A DNA stretch of 22,307 nt from contig JBFLYM010000014.1 of NCBI GenBank assembly GCA_040757035.1, positions 1 through 22,307 on the forward strand, written 5' to 3'. Under the pieces are notes generated by a model that saw nothing but the letters and a program-made list of their open reading frames with translations, was not told the origin of the DNA and did no database searches. This document shows, one piece after another, positions 15,080 to 22,307 of this stretch. Each line of letters begins with the position of its first letter. Within the stretch, counting starts at the first letter, position 1. This stretch comes from JAHJBR01 sp040757035. GTDB taxonomy: Archaea > Micrarchaeota > Micrarchaeia > Anstonellales > Bilamarchaeaceae. The position numbers and the translations under genes are program-made.

Positions 15080-16081
15080 ATGCCGGATGGTATGCAAAAG
15101 AAAAATACAATAAAAACATATTCAGAAGCAGGTATTGATTTAGGTAAAGTGAAATTTATTCAGGATAAAATAAATAGTATTATTTTTGCAGGAAAAAAGA
15201 ATGCGCTTATCGGGCATTATGCGGGAATAATGGATTTCGCTAAGCGCAAATTAGCTATTCATACTGATGGTGTTGGAAGCAAAGTGCTTGTTGCGCAGGA
15301 AATGGAAAAATATGATACTATAGGAATAGATGCAATCGCCATGAATGTTAATGATATAGTATGCATTGGCGCATTTCCGCTTGCAGGAGTAGATTATCTT
15401 GCGCTCGCTAAAGAGGACGATTTTCTTGTTGCGGAAATATTTAAAGGGCTAATTGCAGGCGCAAATGAAAGCGAAATAGAAATACTTGGAGGCGAAACCG
15501 CAATAATGCCAGAAATAATAACAGGTGGAAAAAGACCATTTGATCTCGCGTTTACAATAATTGGAGAATGCCGAAAATTAATTACTGGAAACGAGATAAA
15601 ACCAGGAAACATCATTATTGGACTCCAGAGTTCTGGTTTGCATAGTAATGGTTTTACGCTCGCGCGCAAAGTATTAAACACAAAAAAATGGGGTGCCGAA
15701 ATGCTCACACCTACAAAGATTTATTCAAAACTATTACTCGAAATGATTTCGCGCTGCGATATAAAAGGATTGGCGCATATAACAGGCGGCGCATTCTCAA
15801 AACTCATGCGCTTAAATAAAAAATATGGCTTCCTTTTGAACAATATTCCAAAACCAAAACCAATTTTCCAAGCTCTTTATAACGAGATCAACAATATTCG
15901 GGAAATGTATCGCACATTTAACATGGGTATAGGTATGTGCATAATTACTGACAAAAAATACAATGAACATATTTTTGCGCTCGCAAAAAAATACAATACG
16001 GCTGCTTTTTTGATAGGTGAAGTTATCACCAAACCAGGAGTATGGTTGGAGCAAGACAAGCGAAAAATAAGGTTGGATTAA
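15080..16081 (+). CDS. purM: Phosphoribosylformylglycinamidine cyclo-ligase (AIR synthetase)
   Basis: Closes the imidazole ring of purines (FGAM to AIR, using ATP). From ATG 15080 the protein has 333 aa, a normal PurM length. It begins with the family-typical YSEAGIDLGK near residue 13. TDGVGSKVLVAQEM, IGIDAIAMNVNDIVCIGAFPLAGVDYLA, ILGGETAIMPE, GLQSSGLHSNGFTLAR and the late LAHITGGAF follow in order. An in-frame TTG at 14951 would add 43 unrelated residues and overlap the rnp4 region, so I reject it; ATG 15092 is also possible. A TATA-like GTTTTTAAAT lies near 15018-15027. It is divergent from purA/rnp4. Confidence 0.93.
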   Translation: MPDGMQKKNTIKTYSEAGIDLGKVKFIQDKINSIIFAGKKNALIGHYAGIMDFAKRKLAIHTDGVGSKVLVAQEMEKYDTIGIDAIAMNVNDIVCIGAFPLAGVDYLALAKEDDFLVAEIFKGLIAGANESEIEILGGETAIMPEIITGGKRPFDLAFTIIGECRKLITGNEIKPGNIIIGLQSSGLHSNGFTLARKVLNTKKWGAEMLTPTKIYSKLLLEMISRCDIKGLAHITGGAFSKLMRLNKKYGFLLNNIPKPKPIFQALYNEINNIREMYRTFNMGIGMCIITDKKYNEHIFALAKKYNTAAFLIGEVITKPGVWLEQDKRKIRLD

Positions 16082-16122
16082 TGCCGATAAAGGAATGATA
16101 AAGGAATGGAATGGTTATAAGA

Positions 16123-16181
16123 ATATGGAGATATAGAAATATGAGGATATAAAAATATGAGGATATAAAAATATGAGAATG
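16123..16181 (+). repeat. 16-bp tandem repeat before thioredoxin
   Basis: ATATGAGGATATAAAA occurs at 16139-16154 and 16155-16170. A variant copy (ATATGGAGATATAGAA) lies at 16123-16138 and a partial one at 16171-16181. Every unit holds an ATG followed two codons later by a stop. The array ends 12 bp before the thioredoxin ATG. Confidence 0.75.
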
Positions 16182-16192
16182 TTGGTGAGTCT

Positions 16193-16507
16193 ATGCAAAT
16201 TGTAAATGATACAAATTTCAAAAGCGAAGTTTTAGAAAGCGAAATTCCAGTAATAGTAGATTTTTATGCAGATTGGTGCGGACCATGTAAAATGTATGCT
16301 TCAACATTTGAAGCGCTAAGCGAAAAATTTGCTGGAAAAGTAAAGTTTGTAAAATTAAATGTGGATAACGCAATGAATACCGCACGCGCTTATTCTGTGA
16401 TGAGCATTCCTACAACAATTTTATTTAAAAACGGAAATGCAATAGCAAATATTTGCGGCGCATACAACAGTGCAGATTTGGAAAATTGGATACACGCAAA
16501 AATTTGA
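16193..16507 (+). CDS. Thioredoxin-like protein
   Basis: Small cytoplasmic thiol-disulfide oxidoreductase. The 104 aa match thioredoxin size, with active site WCGPC at 28-32 and the cis-Pro at P73 in SIPTTILF. The buried region FYADW and the C-terminal helix are in place. No signal peptide. GGTGAG about 4 nt before the ATG is a good ribosome site. It follows purM by 111 bp, through the 16-bp repeat array. No thioredoxin reductase is nearby. Confidence 0.92.
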   Translation: MQIVNDTNFKSEVLESEIPVIVDFYADWCGPCKMYASTFEALSEKFAGKVKFVKLNVDNAMNTARAYSVMSIPTTILFKNGNAIANICGAYNSADLENWIHAKI

Positions 16508-16560
16508 ATGTTTTTTAGGCGTGCGCTCAAACCATGATATCAGAAAACAAAACGCAAAGT

Positions 16561-16570
16561 AATTTATAAA
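16561..16570 (+). promoter_or_regulatory. TATA box for the RNA ligase gene
   Basis: AATTTATAAA is centred about 26 bp before the ATG at 16592, again predicting a leaderless mRNA. There is no ribosome site at that ATG. Confidence 0.55.
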
Positions 16571-16591
16571 TATTGACGGCGTTCTTTATTT

Positions 16592-17674
16592 ATGCTTGAT
16601 GAAAACGAATTAAAAAATGAATTAAAGAATGCGCTGGAAAAAGATGATGCGGAAATACATACGCTTGATGCCCTAAATTATATACGGTTCAGAAATACAT
16701 ACAAAAAAATAGAACGCGGAAGCGTAATTACAAAAGATGATTTTTTCCCAGGATTTCCGCATATAAAAAGAATTTTTACCTTAGAAAAAGGTTTAAAAAA
16801 AAATGTCTTAAGCGACTTTGTTTTTGCAGAAGAAAAGATAGACGGTTATAACCTGCGCGCGGTGCTCATAAACAACGAAATCTATGGATTGAGCCGCGGA
16901 GGAATAATTGATTTGTTCTCAACCGAAAAACTACGCGAACTCATTCCAAAAAAAGTTTTTGAAAGGAAAATAATGCTTTGCGGTGAGATGATTGGTAATA
17001 CACCATACACGAAATCAACAAAAAATTATGATGTAAAATACTATATCTTTGATATTTATGATTTAGAAAAAAAATACTATTTCCCTCCAGAAATGCGCTA
17101 TCTATTTTTGAAAGAGAATAAACTTTATCCAGCGCCATATCTTGGAAAATTTAACCAGAGAAATGACATAGACAAAATTAAACGATTAGTACTAAATGTG
17201 AATAAAGGCGGCATGGAAGGAATTGTATTCAAATCTATAGACAGAACACAGATAGTAAAATATGTAAATCCTAATGCGGATATTGAAGATGTTGCAAACA
17301 CAATAAAAATGCTATTTGATATGCCGGTAGGATATTTCAACCAAAGACTTTTACGTTCGGCCATTTTCATAAAAGAACATAAATTAGACAGTGGGATATA
17401 TGGAAGGAAACTAGGAGAAGGTATATATAAGAAATTTGCTGAAGGACTTAAAATGCTTGAACGCGATGGAATGATTTATGATGAATTTGAGATAATAATA
17501 AAAAATCGCGCAGTTTGGGATGAGTTAAAATCGCACATGAGCAAAGAAGTAAAATTACAAACGGTTTTTGAACGTGAAGAAAATGACAAAATGCGTATAC
17601 GATTTAGGAAAGTATATATAAAAAGCACTAAAAAAATTAGAGCGTTTATAAATGGAAGGGGGATTACCGATTAA
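16592..17674 (+). CDS. ATP-dependent RNA ligase, Pab1020 (Rnl3) family
   Basis: Archaeal RNA ligase that joins 5'-phosphate and 3'-hydroxyl RNA ends and can make circles. The 360 aa fit the Pab1020 family. Motif I is EEKIDGYNLR with nucleotidyl Lys82. IYGLSRGGI, the acidic CGEMIGNTPYT, YYIFDIYDL, motif IV MEGIVFKS and motif V IVKYVNP follow. The C-terminal half is the helical dimerisation part of the family. It is first in a likely two-gene unit: the epimerase-like gene begins 14 bp after its stop with a strong GGAGGT site. A link to splicing or circularisation of tRNA introns, such as the one at 2602-2762, is possible but not shown. Confidence 0.9.
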   Translation: MLDENELKNELKNALEKDDAEIHTLDALNYIRFRNTYKKIERGSVITKDDFFPGFPHIKRIFTLEKGLKKNVLSDFVFAEEKIDGYNLRAVLINNEIYGLSRGGIIDLFSTEKLRELIPKKVFERKIMLCGEMIGNTPYTKSTKNYDVKYYIFDIYDLEKKYYFPPEMRYLFLKENKLYPAPYLGKFNQRNDIDKIKRLVLNVNKGGMEGIVFKSIDRTQIVKYVNPNADIEDVANTIKMLFDMPVGYFNQRLLRSAIFIKEHKLDSGIYGRKLGEGIYKKFAEGLKMLERDGMIYDEFEIIIKNRAVWDELKSHMSKEVKLQTVFEREENDKMRIRFRKVYIKSTKKIRAFINGRGITD

Positions 17675-17688
17675 AAGGAGGTAGTTAT

Positions 17689-18618
17689 ATGAATATACTC
17701 GTGACTGGAGGCGCAGGATTTATTGGTTCAAACATTGTTGCTGCGTTACTTAAAGAAAAACATGATATAACAGTGCTGGATAATTTTCATAGTAGCAAAG
17801 GGAATCAAAATCTAAAAGGACTAAATGTCACATTAATAAAGGGCGAGGTTGGTAAAATCGATAAATTAAATATTGAAAAACCAGAAGTGATTTTCCACCA
17901 AGGCATATATTCGTCTTCGCCAATGTATAAAGAAAATCCGCGTCTTGTTGCAAAAGCCATTGATGACTTTATTGTGCTTTTGGAATTCGCAAAAAAACAC
18001 AGCGCACAAGTGATTTTTGCTTCCACTTCATCAATATATAACAATATCGCGCCTCCGCATAAAGAAAATAGTGTTCCAAAAATTACCGATTTTTATACTG
18101 AAACCCGAATAACAATGGAGCGCATTGCTGAACTTTACAATAATCTATATGGTATGAAAATCATTGGACTAAGATACTTTTCGGTTTATGGCCCGAATGA
18201 AAAAAGCAAGGGACAATATGCAAACTTAGTCTCTCAGTTTTTATGGGCAATGATGAAAAATGAAATACCAGTAATTTATGGCGATGGAACTCAAAGCAGA
18301 GATTTTATCTATGTTGAGGACGTAGTGCGTGCGAACATACTTGCAATGAAGTCAAAATTAAGATTTGGGATATATAATGTCGGAACAGGAAAAACATACT
18401 CGCTTAATCAACTTATAGATATACTTAATAAAAAACTTGGAACAAAAATAAGACCGTGCTATGTAGAAAATAAAATAAAAAATTATGTGCAGACTACACT
18501 CGCCGATACTACAAAGGCAAGAAATGAGCTAAGTTTTAATGCAGAGGTTACGCTTGAGCAGGGAATAGAAAATATAATTCTTTTAGAAAGAAATCTAAAG
18601 AAAAAACAACAAAATTAA
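17689..18618 (+). CDS. NAD-dependent sugar epimerase/dehydratase-like protein
   Basis: Extended short-chain dehydrogenase of the UDP-sugar epimerase type, likely acting on nucleotide sugars for surface glycans. The 309 aa include the NAD-binding GGAGFIGS at 7-14, the acidic end of strand 2 (LDNF), FASTSSIY and the substrate-side SRDFIYVEDVV with IYNVGTGK. The catalytic YxxxK appears as Y136-T-E-T-R140, so the usual Lys is Arg. The following helix (ITMERIAELYNN) is normal, so this is not a frame error. A strong AAGGAGGT site precedes the ATG, and the gene follows the RNA ligase by 14 bp. The substrate is not readable. Loss of the Lys may alter or abolish normal epimerase chemistry. Confidence 0.88.
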   Translation: MNILVTGGAGFIGSNIVAALLKEKHDITVLDNFHSSKGNQNLKGLNVTLIKGEVGKIDKLNIEKPEVIFHQGIYSSSPMYKENPRLVAKAIDDFIVLLEFAKKHSAQVIFASTSSIYNNIAPPHKENSVPKITDFYTETRITMERIAELYNNLYGMKIIGLRYFSVYGPNEKSKGQYANLVSQFLWAMMKNEIPVIYGDGTQSRDFIYVEDVVRANILAMKSKLRFGIYNVGTGKTYSLNQLIDILNKKLGTKIRPCYVENKIKNYVQTTLADTTKARNELSFNAEVTLEQGIENIILLERNLKKKQQN

Positions 18619-18724
18619 ACCAAAATAAACAACCAAATTAAAATAGGGGAATAATGAAGACAAAGGCTTTTATGAAAAAATAGGTGAAATAACTGGAAAA
18701 TAATTATTAAGCTAAAATGAAGAT

Positions 18725-18742
18725 TATAAACAAATGTTTATA
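18725..18742. terminator. Hairpin between convergent genes
   Basis: TATAAACA and TGTTTATA pair around AA. A second small dyad, AATTT-GCG-AAATT, follows at about 18745-18757. They lie between the epimerase-like gene and the convergent glycosyltransferase, a natural place for two-way termination. The preceding stretch 18650-18700 shows a short open run (DKGFYEKIGEITGK then stop) with no start, perhaps a gene tail remnant. Confidence 0.35.
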
Positions 18743-18799
18743 GAATTTGCGAAATTTCGGTCAGCATATATCACAAAATTTCAAAATAACACCAAAAAA

Positions 18800-19822
18800 T
18801 CATAAGCTAGAAGCGAGATCGGCAAATACTTTTTTGAATTTTGCAACTTGCTGTTTCTTATTAAATGGTATCGCAAGTTCACGAAACTTCTTCGAATATA
18901 CCCGCTTTGTATTTTCGGAAAGACAGAGAAAACGTTCGATTTCATCCACGCTTTTTTCTACATCAAAAGGGAGGACAAATCTTCGATCTACTTTCTCAGC
19001 GAACTCTTTGGTACCAGTCCATTCCGAAACAAAGGTTGGCACGCCAGCGAGCATGGTTTCCAATGTGGAAAGAGGAGCAGTGTCATATCTTCCGAAATGA
19101 ATCGCAAGTAGAGAAGATGATACAGTATCGCAGAATTGAGTATCTTCAGGTATTTGACCGATAGTAATTTTATCAATATTTCTGATTCCAGCAAAGTATT
19201 TTTCTGGGATTCCTTTTGTAACCAATCTAAGTCGCAAATCATGATTGCGCAAACAAAGCGCATCGAAAACCGTCAGCAGAAAATCAATACCTTTATATTC
19301 GATTGAATTGCCTATGCAGATTATATTTTTCGAGTTCGCGTCGTACTTGGTTTTAGAAAGATAGGAGTATTTAATATCAGAAACGAAAGGATGAACAACT
19401 TTAATTGGTTTGTCAATGTCTTTTTTGCGTAGAAAATCTGCGCACATTTGTGAAACCGGAAGAAAGGCATCAACCTCGCGGATAAGACTTCTTAGGAGCA
19501 CTGATGAAAAAGGATCGATTTTATTATTCATTATCTTAAAGATTTTTGGAGAAGCAAACAGTTCGATTATTTTTAGATTTTTCTGAAACAATCGTTTGTA
19601 AAGTGATGCATATTCATAAATTGATTCGCTGAGCACAACATCCGCACTATTGAGCTCATTTCTACGAAAATTCGCAATAAAATGCGCAGCTCTTACTACC
19701 TTATAGAATGGTACGTCCGGAGTTGGAACATCTAGCGAAACTATTGTATTGCAGACTGATTCGAAAAACGCCCTGTGTACATAGTGAGACTGCGTTCCTG
19801 CCATTAGACCAACAATCTCCAT
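18800..19822 (-). CDS. Glycosyltransferase, GT4-like
   Basis: Predicted retaining glycosyltransferase of the GT-B fold acting on nucleotide sugars at the membrane face. From ATG 19822 it has 340 aa. The C-terminal Rossmann half begins near NIICIGNSIEYKGIDFLLT, and the donor site shows the E-x7-E-like segment APLSTLETMLAGVPTF then TKEFAE. No membrane segment. The ATG at 19822 is preferred: GTGAT ahead of it is a ribosome site, and that GTG (19831) overlaps the stop of the epimerase gene upstream, so the two are translationally coupled. Its exact sugar is unknown. Confidence 0.82.
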   Translation of the reverse strand: MEIVGLMAGTQSHYVHRAFFESVCNTIVSLDVPTPDVPFYKVVRAAHFIANFRRNELNSADVVLSESIYEYASLYKRLFQKNLKIIELFASPKIFKIMNNKIDPFSSVLLRSLIREVDAFLPVSQMCADFLRKKDIDKPIKVVHPFVSDIKYSYLSKTKYDANSKNIICIGNSIEYKGIDFLLTVFDALCLRNHDLRLRLVTKGIPEKYFAGIRNIDKITIGQIPEDTQFCDTVSSSLLAIHFGRYDTAPLSTLETMLAGVPTFVSEWTGTKEFAEKVDRRFVLPFDVEKSVDEIERFLCLSENTKRVYSKKFRELAIPFNKKQQVAKFKKVFADLASSL

Positions 19823-19827
19823 TATAA

Positions 19828-20745
19828 TCACATTTTGATTTTAAGCCAATTTACATAACGCTTAATTCCTTCAGCAAAAGAAATTTTTGGCCTCCATCCA
19901 AACGATTTTATTTTTCGTATATCAAGTAACATATCGGTGATATCGCCAATCCAGCCGCCTGATTCCCCAGTATACTCAAATTTTGGAGCTAAATTCATTG
20001 ATTTTGCAATGAGTTCGGCAATTTCATCCACAGTATGTCTTTCTTCACTTCCCACATTGAAGATATCGAAAATTTTTGATTGCTTTTCAAATACCGTTAA
20101 AATTGCTGAGATACAATCCGAAATATAAAGATAGGACTTGTTTTGTTTTCCGTTCCCTAATATCTCAAGTTTTTTCTGATTTTTTTTTAGTTTTTTGTAA
20201 AAATCGAACATTACTCCACACCGACTTCTTTCACCAAATATGTTGGCGAGCCGGAGCACAGTGCATCTCATATTATAGGTATGAGCGAAACTTGAGCAGT
20301 ACGCTTCGCCTGCTAATTTGCTTGCACCATAATTGCTTATCGGAAATGCTGGGTGGATTTCAGGTGTCGGTATCACTTTAGCGGTTCCGTAAACAGCAGA
20401 AGTAGAGGCAAAAATAACATTTTTCACATCGGCTTTTCTGCATGCTTCAAGTACATTGAACGTTCCACGAACGTTTAATTCGAAATTTGTTTTCTGTGTG
20501 GTTGCGCTTTCCTTTACATTTGGATCCGCAGCAAAATGGAAAACAACTTCAGCACTGTTCAGCAAGCCAGTAATTTCATCATTTACAATGTCACTTTTTA
20601 CGAATTCAATATTTGAATTGATATTTTTCCTATCGCTTGTCGAAAGATTATCCAATACAAGCACATCACTTTTCCATTTTGCAAGTAGGGCGTCAGAAAG
20701 ATGGCTGCCTATGAAACCAGTTCCACCAATGATTACAACCCTCAT
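19828..20745 (-). CDS. UDP-glucose 4-epimerase-like (GalE type)
   Basis: NAD-dependent nucleotide-sugar epimerase or dehydratase of 305 aa. It has GGTGFIGS at 7-14, LDNLST, a NAD-site FHFAA, the catalytic ASTSAVYG (113-120), an intact Y139-x-x-x-K143 (NYGASKLAGE), and the late SYLYISDC and FNVGS. It differs from the first epimerase-like gene in having the full catalytic triad. It is first in an operon with the glycosyltransferase, whose start overlaps its stop. Divergent from the glycosyltransferase at 21005. The likely role is supply of an activated sugar for surface glycan synthesis. Confidence 0.9.
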   Translation of the reverse strand: MRVVIIGGTGFIGSHLSDALLAKWKSDVLVLDNLSTSDRKNINSNIEFVKSDIVNDEITGLLNSAEVVFHFAADPNVKESATTQKTNFELNVRGTFNVLEACRKADVKNVIFASTSAVYGTAKVIPTPEIHPAFPISNYGASKLAGEAYCSSFAHTYNMRCTVLRLANIFGERSRCGVMFDFYKKLKKNQKKLEILGNGKQNKSYLYISDCISAILTVFEKQSKIFDIFNVGSEERHTVDEIAELIAKSMNLAPKFEYTGESGGWIGDITDMLLDIRKIKSFGWRPKISFAEGIKRYVNWLKIKM

Positions 20746-20782
20746 AAAATTACCTTAAAAAATTTTGAAGTAACATATTATA

Positions 20783-20836
20783 TACCGCTAACTAAATAAT
20801 TCAGTATTTTTCGCGTACCGCTAACGTATCGCTAAT
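20783..20836. repeat. Three 10-bp direct repeats in a divergent promoter region
   Basis: TACCGCTAAC occurs at 20783-20792 and 20816-20825, and TATCGCTAAT at 20827-20836. They sit in the 259-bp gap between the GalE-like gene and the next glycosyltransferase. The spacings (33 and 11 bp) are whole numbers of helical turns, as for a repeated protein-binding site. The rest of the gap (20840-21004) shows only AT-rich promoter-like sequence. Confidence 0.4.
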
Positions 20837-21004
20837 GAACAAATGCGCATTATGGTTAGTGGATCTAAAGCAGAGAAATCATTAAAAGCTTTTTCTTCAT
20901 AGTTTTCAAATCAAGAAATGAAGATCTTTCTTTGTCTTTTACTGTATTTTTAATTAACTAGCGAATACTATATTGAATATTTATTTTAGTAAACTTGTGA
21001 GAAC

Positions 21005-22174
21005 ATGGATATTGTAATCGCGCATCCTTTTTTAGATGTACCGGGCGGTTCGCGTCGCGTCGTTCTTGAAATAGCAAAAAAATTCAATCCTGTAATTTAC
21101 ACTGTTCCATTTAGACCCGAGTCAAAGTTTTCAGAATTTGGCGAATTTGATATACGCGTCCTTCCGCATTCGCTTATGGAAAAACCGTTTTTCTTCATAA
21201 AGAATGATCTTAGGCGTTCAAGCGCGGTAGTTGCCGGACTTCGCTATTTTTCTACTAAGATAACGGATGATTATGATTTGATAAATGCGCATGGTACACC
21301 TAGCGAATGGATAAGAAACAAGAATGAACGCGTTGTATGGTACTGCCACAGCCCGAATCGCGAGGCGTTTGATTTGTATGAATTTAGAATGAGGGAACTT
21401 TCGCTTCCGAAAAAAGTGCTTAATATGGCGCTTATTTCTGGCTACAAAGTGTTAGAGTACTGCACCGTACCAAAAATAGAAAAAATAATCGCTAATTCAG
21501 AAATCACGAACCAGCGAATAAAAAAATACCTAAATCGCAATGACGCAGAAGTTATAACTCCAGGAGTGAATGAAAAAGAATTTGTAAATCAAAGCTATGA
21601 AAAATATTTTCTCTATCCTTCGCGTATAGTTCCTGAAAAAAGATTTGAATATGCGATAGAAGCGTTCGGCTTCTTTTGCGCAAAAAATAAATCTAGGAAC
21701 TTCAGGAGCTCAAGAAATTGGAAACTTGTGATAGCAGGTTTTCTTCCGAAAAAAGAGCGAGAACTGAAATATCTTGAAAAACTTAACAAGCTTGCACAAG
21801 GCCACAATATAGAATTTAGACTTGATGTGAGCGAAAAAGAGCTCAAACTTCTTTATGCGAATTCATATGCCGTACTTTTTTCGGCAATAAATGAAGATTG
21901 GGGATTTGTTCCACTCGAAGCGATGTGCTGTGAAAAGCCATGCATATCTGTAAATGAAGGTGGTCCAACATATTCCATCATAAATGGAAAAACAGGTTTT
22001 TTAGTGAATTCAATCAATGAAATGGCTGAAAAAATGTGCTACCTCACCGAAAATCCGAATGTAAACGAACAAATGGGAAAGGCAGCGCGAACTCATGTTT
22101 TAAAAAATCATACTTGGAAGATATTTCTTGACAAAATAGAGCGTGTCTTCAAAGAAGTCGCATCTACAAGTTGA
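21005..22174 (+). CDS. Glycosyltransferase, GT4 family
   Basis: Predicted cytoplasmic GT-B glycosyltransferase of 389 aa for surface polysaccharide or protein glycosylation. It begins MDIVIAHPFLDVPGGSRRVVLEIA, with the Gly-rich acceptor-side loop PGGSRR. HGTPSEWIR and WYCHSPNREAFDLYE lie in the N-terminal half. YPSRIVPEKRFEYAIEAF opens the C-terminal half, and the donor motif EDWGFVPLEAM, with GGPTYSI after it, is the E-x7-E site. A GTGAGAAC stretch before the ATG may serve as a ribosome site. With the epimerases at 17.7 and 19.8 kb it forms a small surface-glycan cluster. Confidence 0.9.
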   Translation: MDIVIAHPFLDVPGGSRRVVLEIAKKFNPVIYTVPFRPESKFSEFGEFDIRVLPHSLMEKPFFFIKNDLRRSSAVVAGLRYFSTKITDDYDLINAHGTPSEWIRNKNERVVWYCHSPNREAFDLYEFRMRELSLPKKVLNMALISGYKVLEYCTVPKIEKIIANSEITNQRIKKYLNRNDAEVITPGVNEKEFVNQSYEKYFLYPSRIVPEKRFEYAIEAFGFFCAKNKSRNFRSSRNWKLVIAGFLPKKERELKYLEKLNKLAQGHNIEFRLDVSEKELKLLYANSYAVLFSAINEDWGFVPLEAMCCEKPCISVNEGGPTYSIINGKTGFLVNSINEMAEKMCYLTENPNVNEQMGKAARTHVLKNHTWKIFLDKIERVFKEVASTS

Positions 22175-22274
22175 TGACTAAGTTACCTAAGTTTACCCTA
22201 TCGACTATGACAACTAATTGAGTTCTGTCTTCTAAAACCTCAATCGTTTTTGACCATAAGCTTTATAAATTTTA

Positions 22275-22295
22275 TTGTCATATAAGATATGACAA
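22275..22295. promoter_or_regulatory. Palindrome over a likely transcription start
   Basis: Arms TTGTCATAT and ATATGACAA flank AAG (22275-22295). A TATA box CTTTATAAAT lies at 22261-22270, so transcription should start inside the palindrome near 22289. This repeats the layout seen at the AbiE promoter and suggests an autorepressed gene. Confidence 0.5.
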
Positions 22296-22307
22296 CTATG
22301 AGCTTTA
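22289..22307 (+). CDS. 5' end of a probable leaderless gene (cut by window edge)
   Basis: ATGACAACTATGAGC begins about 24 bp after a TATA box centred near 22265, inside a palindrome. Only six codons are visible, reading MTTMSF, so the product cannot be named. The promoter layout resembles that of an autoregulated regulator or antitoxin. Confidence 0.3.

Noticed and set aside
18650..18700. Possible gene fragment ending in DKGFYEKIGEITGK
   Set aside because: Only about 16 codons without a start; too short to assign to any family.
1..22307. CRISPR array, insertion sequence or phage genes
   Set aside because: No regular spacer-repeat pattern, transposase, integrase or phage structural gene is seen on either strand.

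Overview
The window is archaeal, AT-rich chromosomal DNA. The archaeal markers are a GuaAB-type GMP synthetase ATP-PPase subunit, Pelota/Dom34, an Rpr2/Rpp21-type RNase P protein, a DUF373 membrane protein, a short archaeal-type adenylosuccinate synthetase, an ATP-dependent DNA ligase, a Pab1020-type RNA ligase, and a tRNA gene with a bulge-helix-bulge intron. TATA boxes sit about 26 bp upstream of many start codons, so several genes look leaderless. FtsZ-based division and compact gene packing would fit a DPANN or euryarchaeal lineage, but the lineage is not proven here.

Region by region: a ZIP-family metal transporter (219-974); an AbiEi/AbiEii toxin-antitoxin pair (1226-2528) with a 24-bp palindromic operator at its promoter, bracketed by an 18-bp direct repeat whose right copy abuts a tRNA-Thr(GGU) gene; the tRNA itself (2566-2798, minus) with a 161-nt structured intron; DNA ligase; a VapBC-like pair (minus) whose PIN toxin has lost most catalytic acids; FtsZ; GMP synthetase subunit B; DUF373 protein.

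From about 8.9 to 13.5 kb lies the most unusual structure: two homologous ~290-nt stand-alone RNA candidates in opposite orientation. They bracket an unrecognised 183-aa gene, pelota and type IA topoisomerase. Each RNA has its own TATA box, a closing helix at its ends and a T-rich tail. Differences between the copies keep base pairing at two or more positions, which argues for a conserved structured RNA that I cannot assign to a known family.

The right part holds purine genes (purA, purM), an RNase P protein gene that seems to lack a normal start codon for its conserved N-terminus, thioredoxin, an RNA ligase followed closely by an NAD-dependent sugar epimerase-like protein with Arg in place of the catalytic Lys, and a small cell-surface-glycan cluster (two GT4-like glycosyltransferases and a GalE-like epimerase). 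A leaderless gene probably begins at the very right edge behind another palindromic site.
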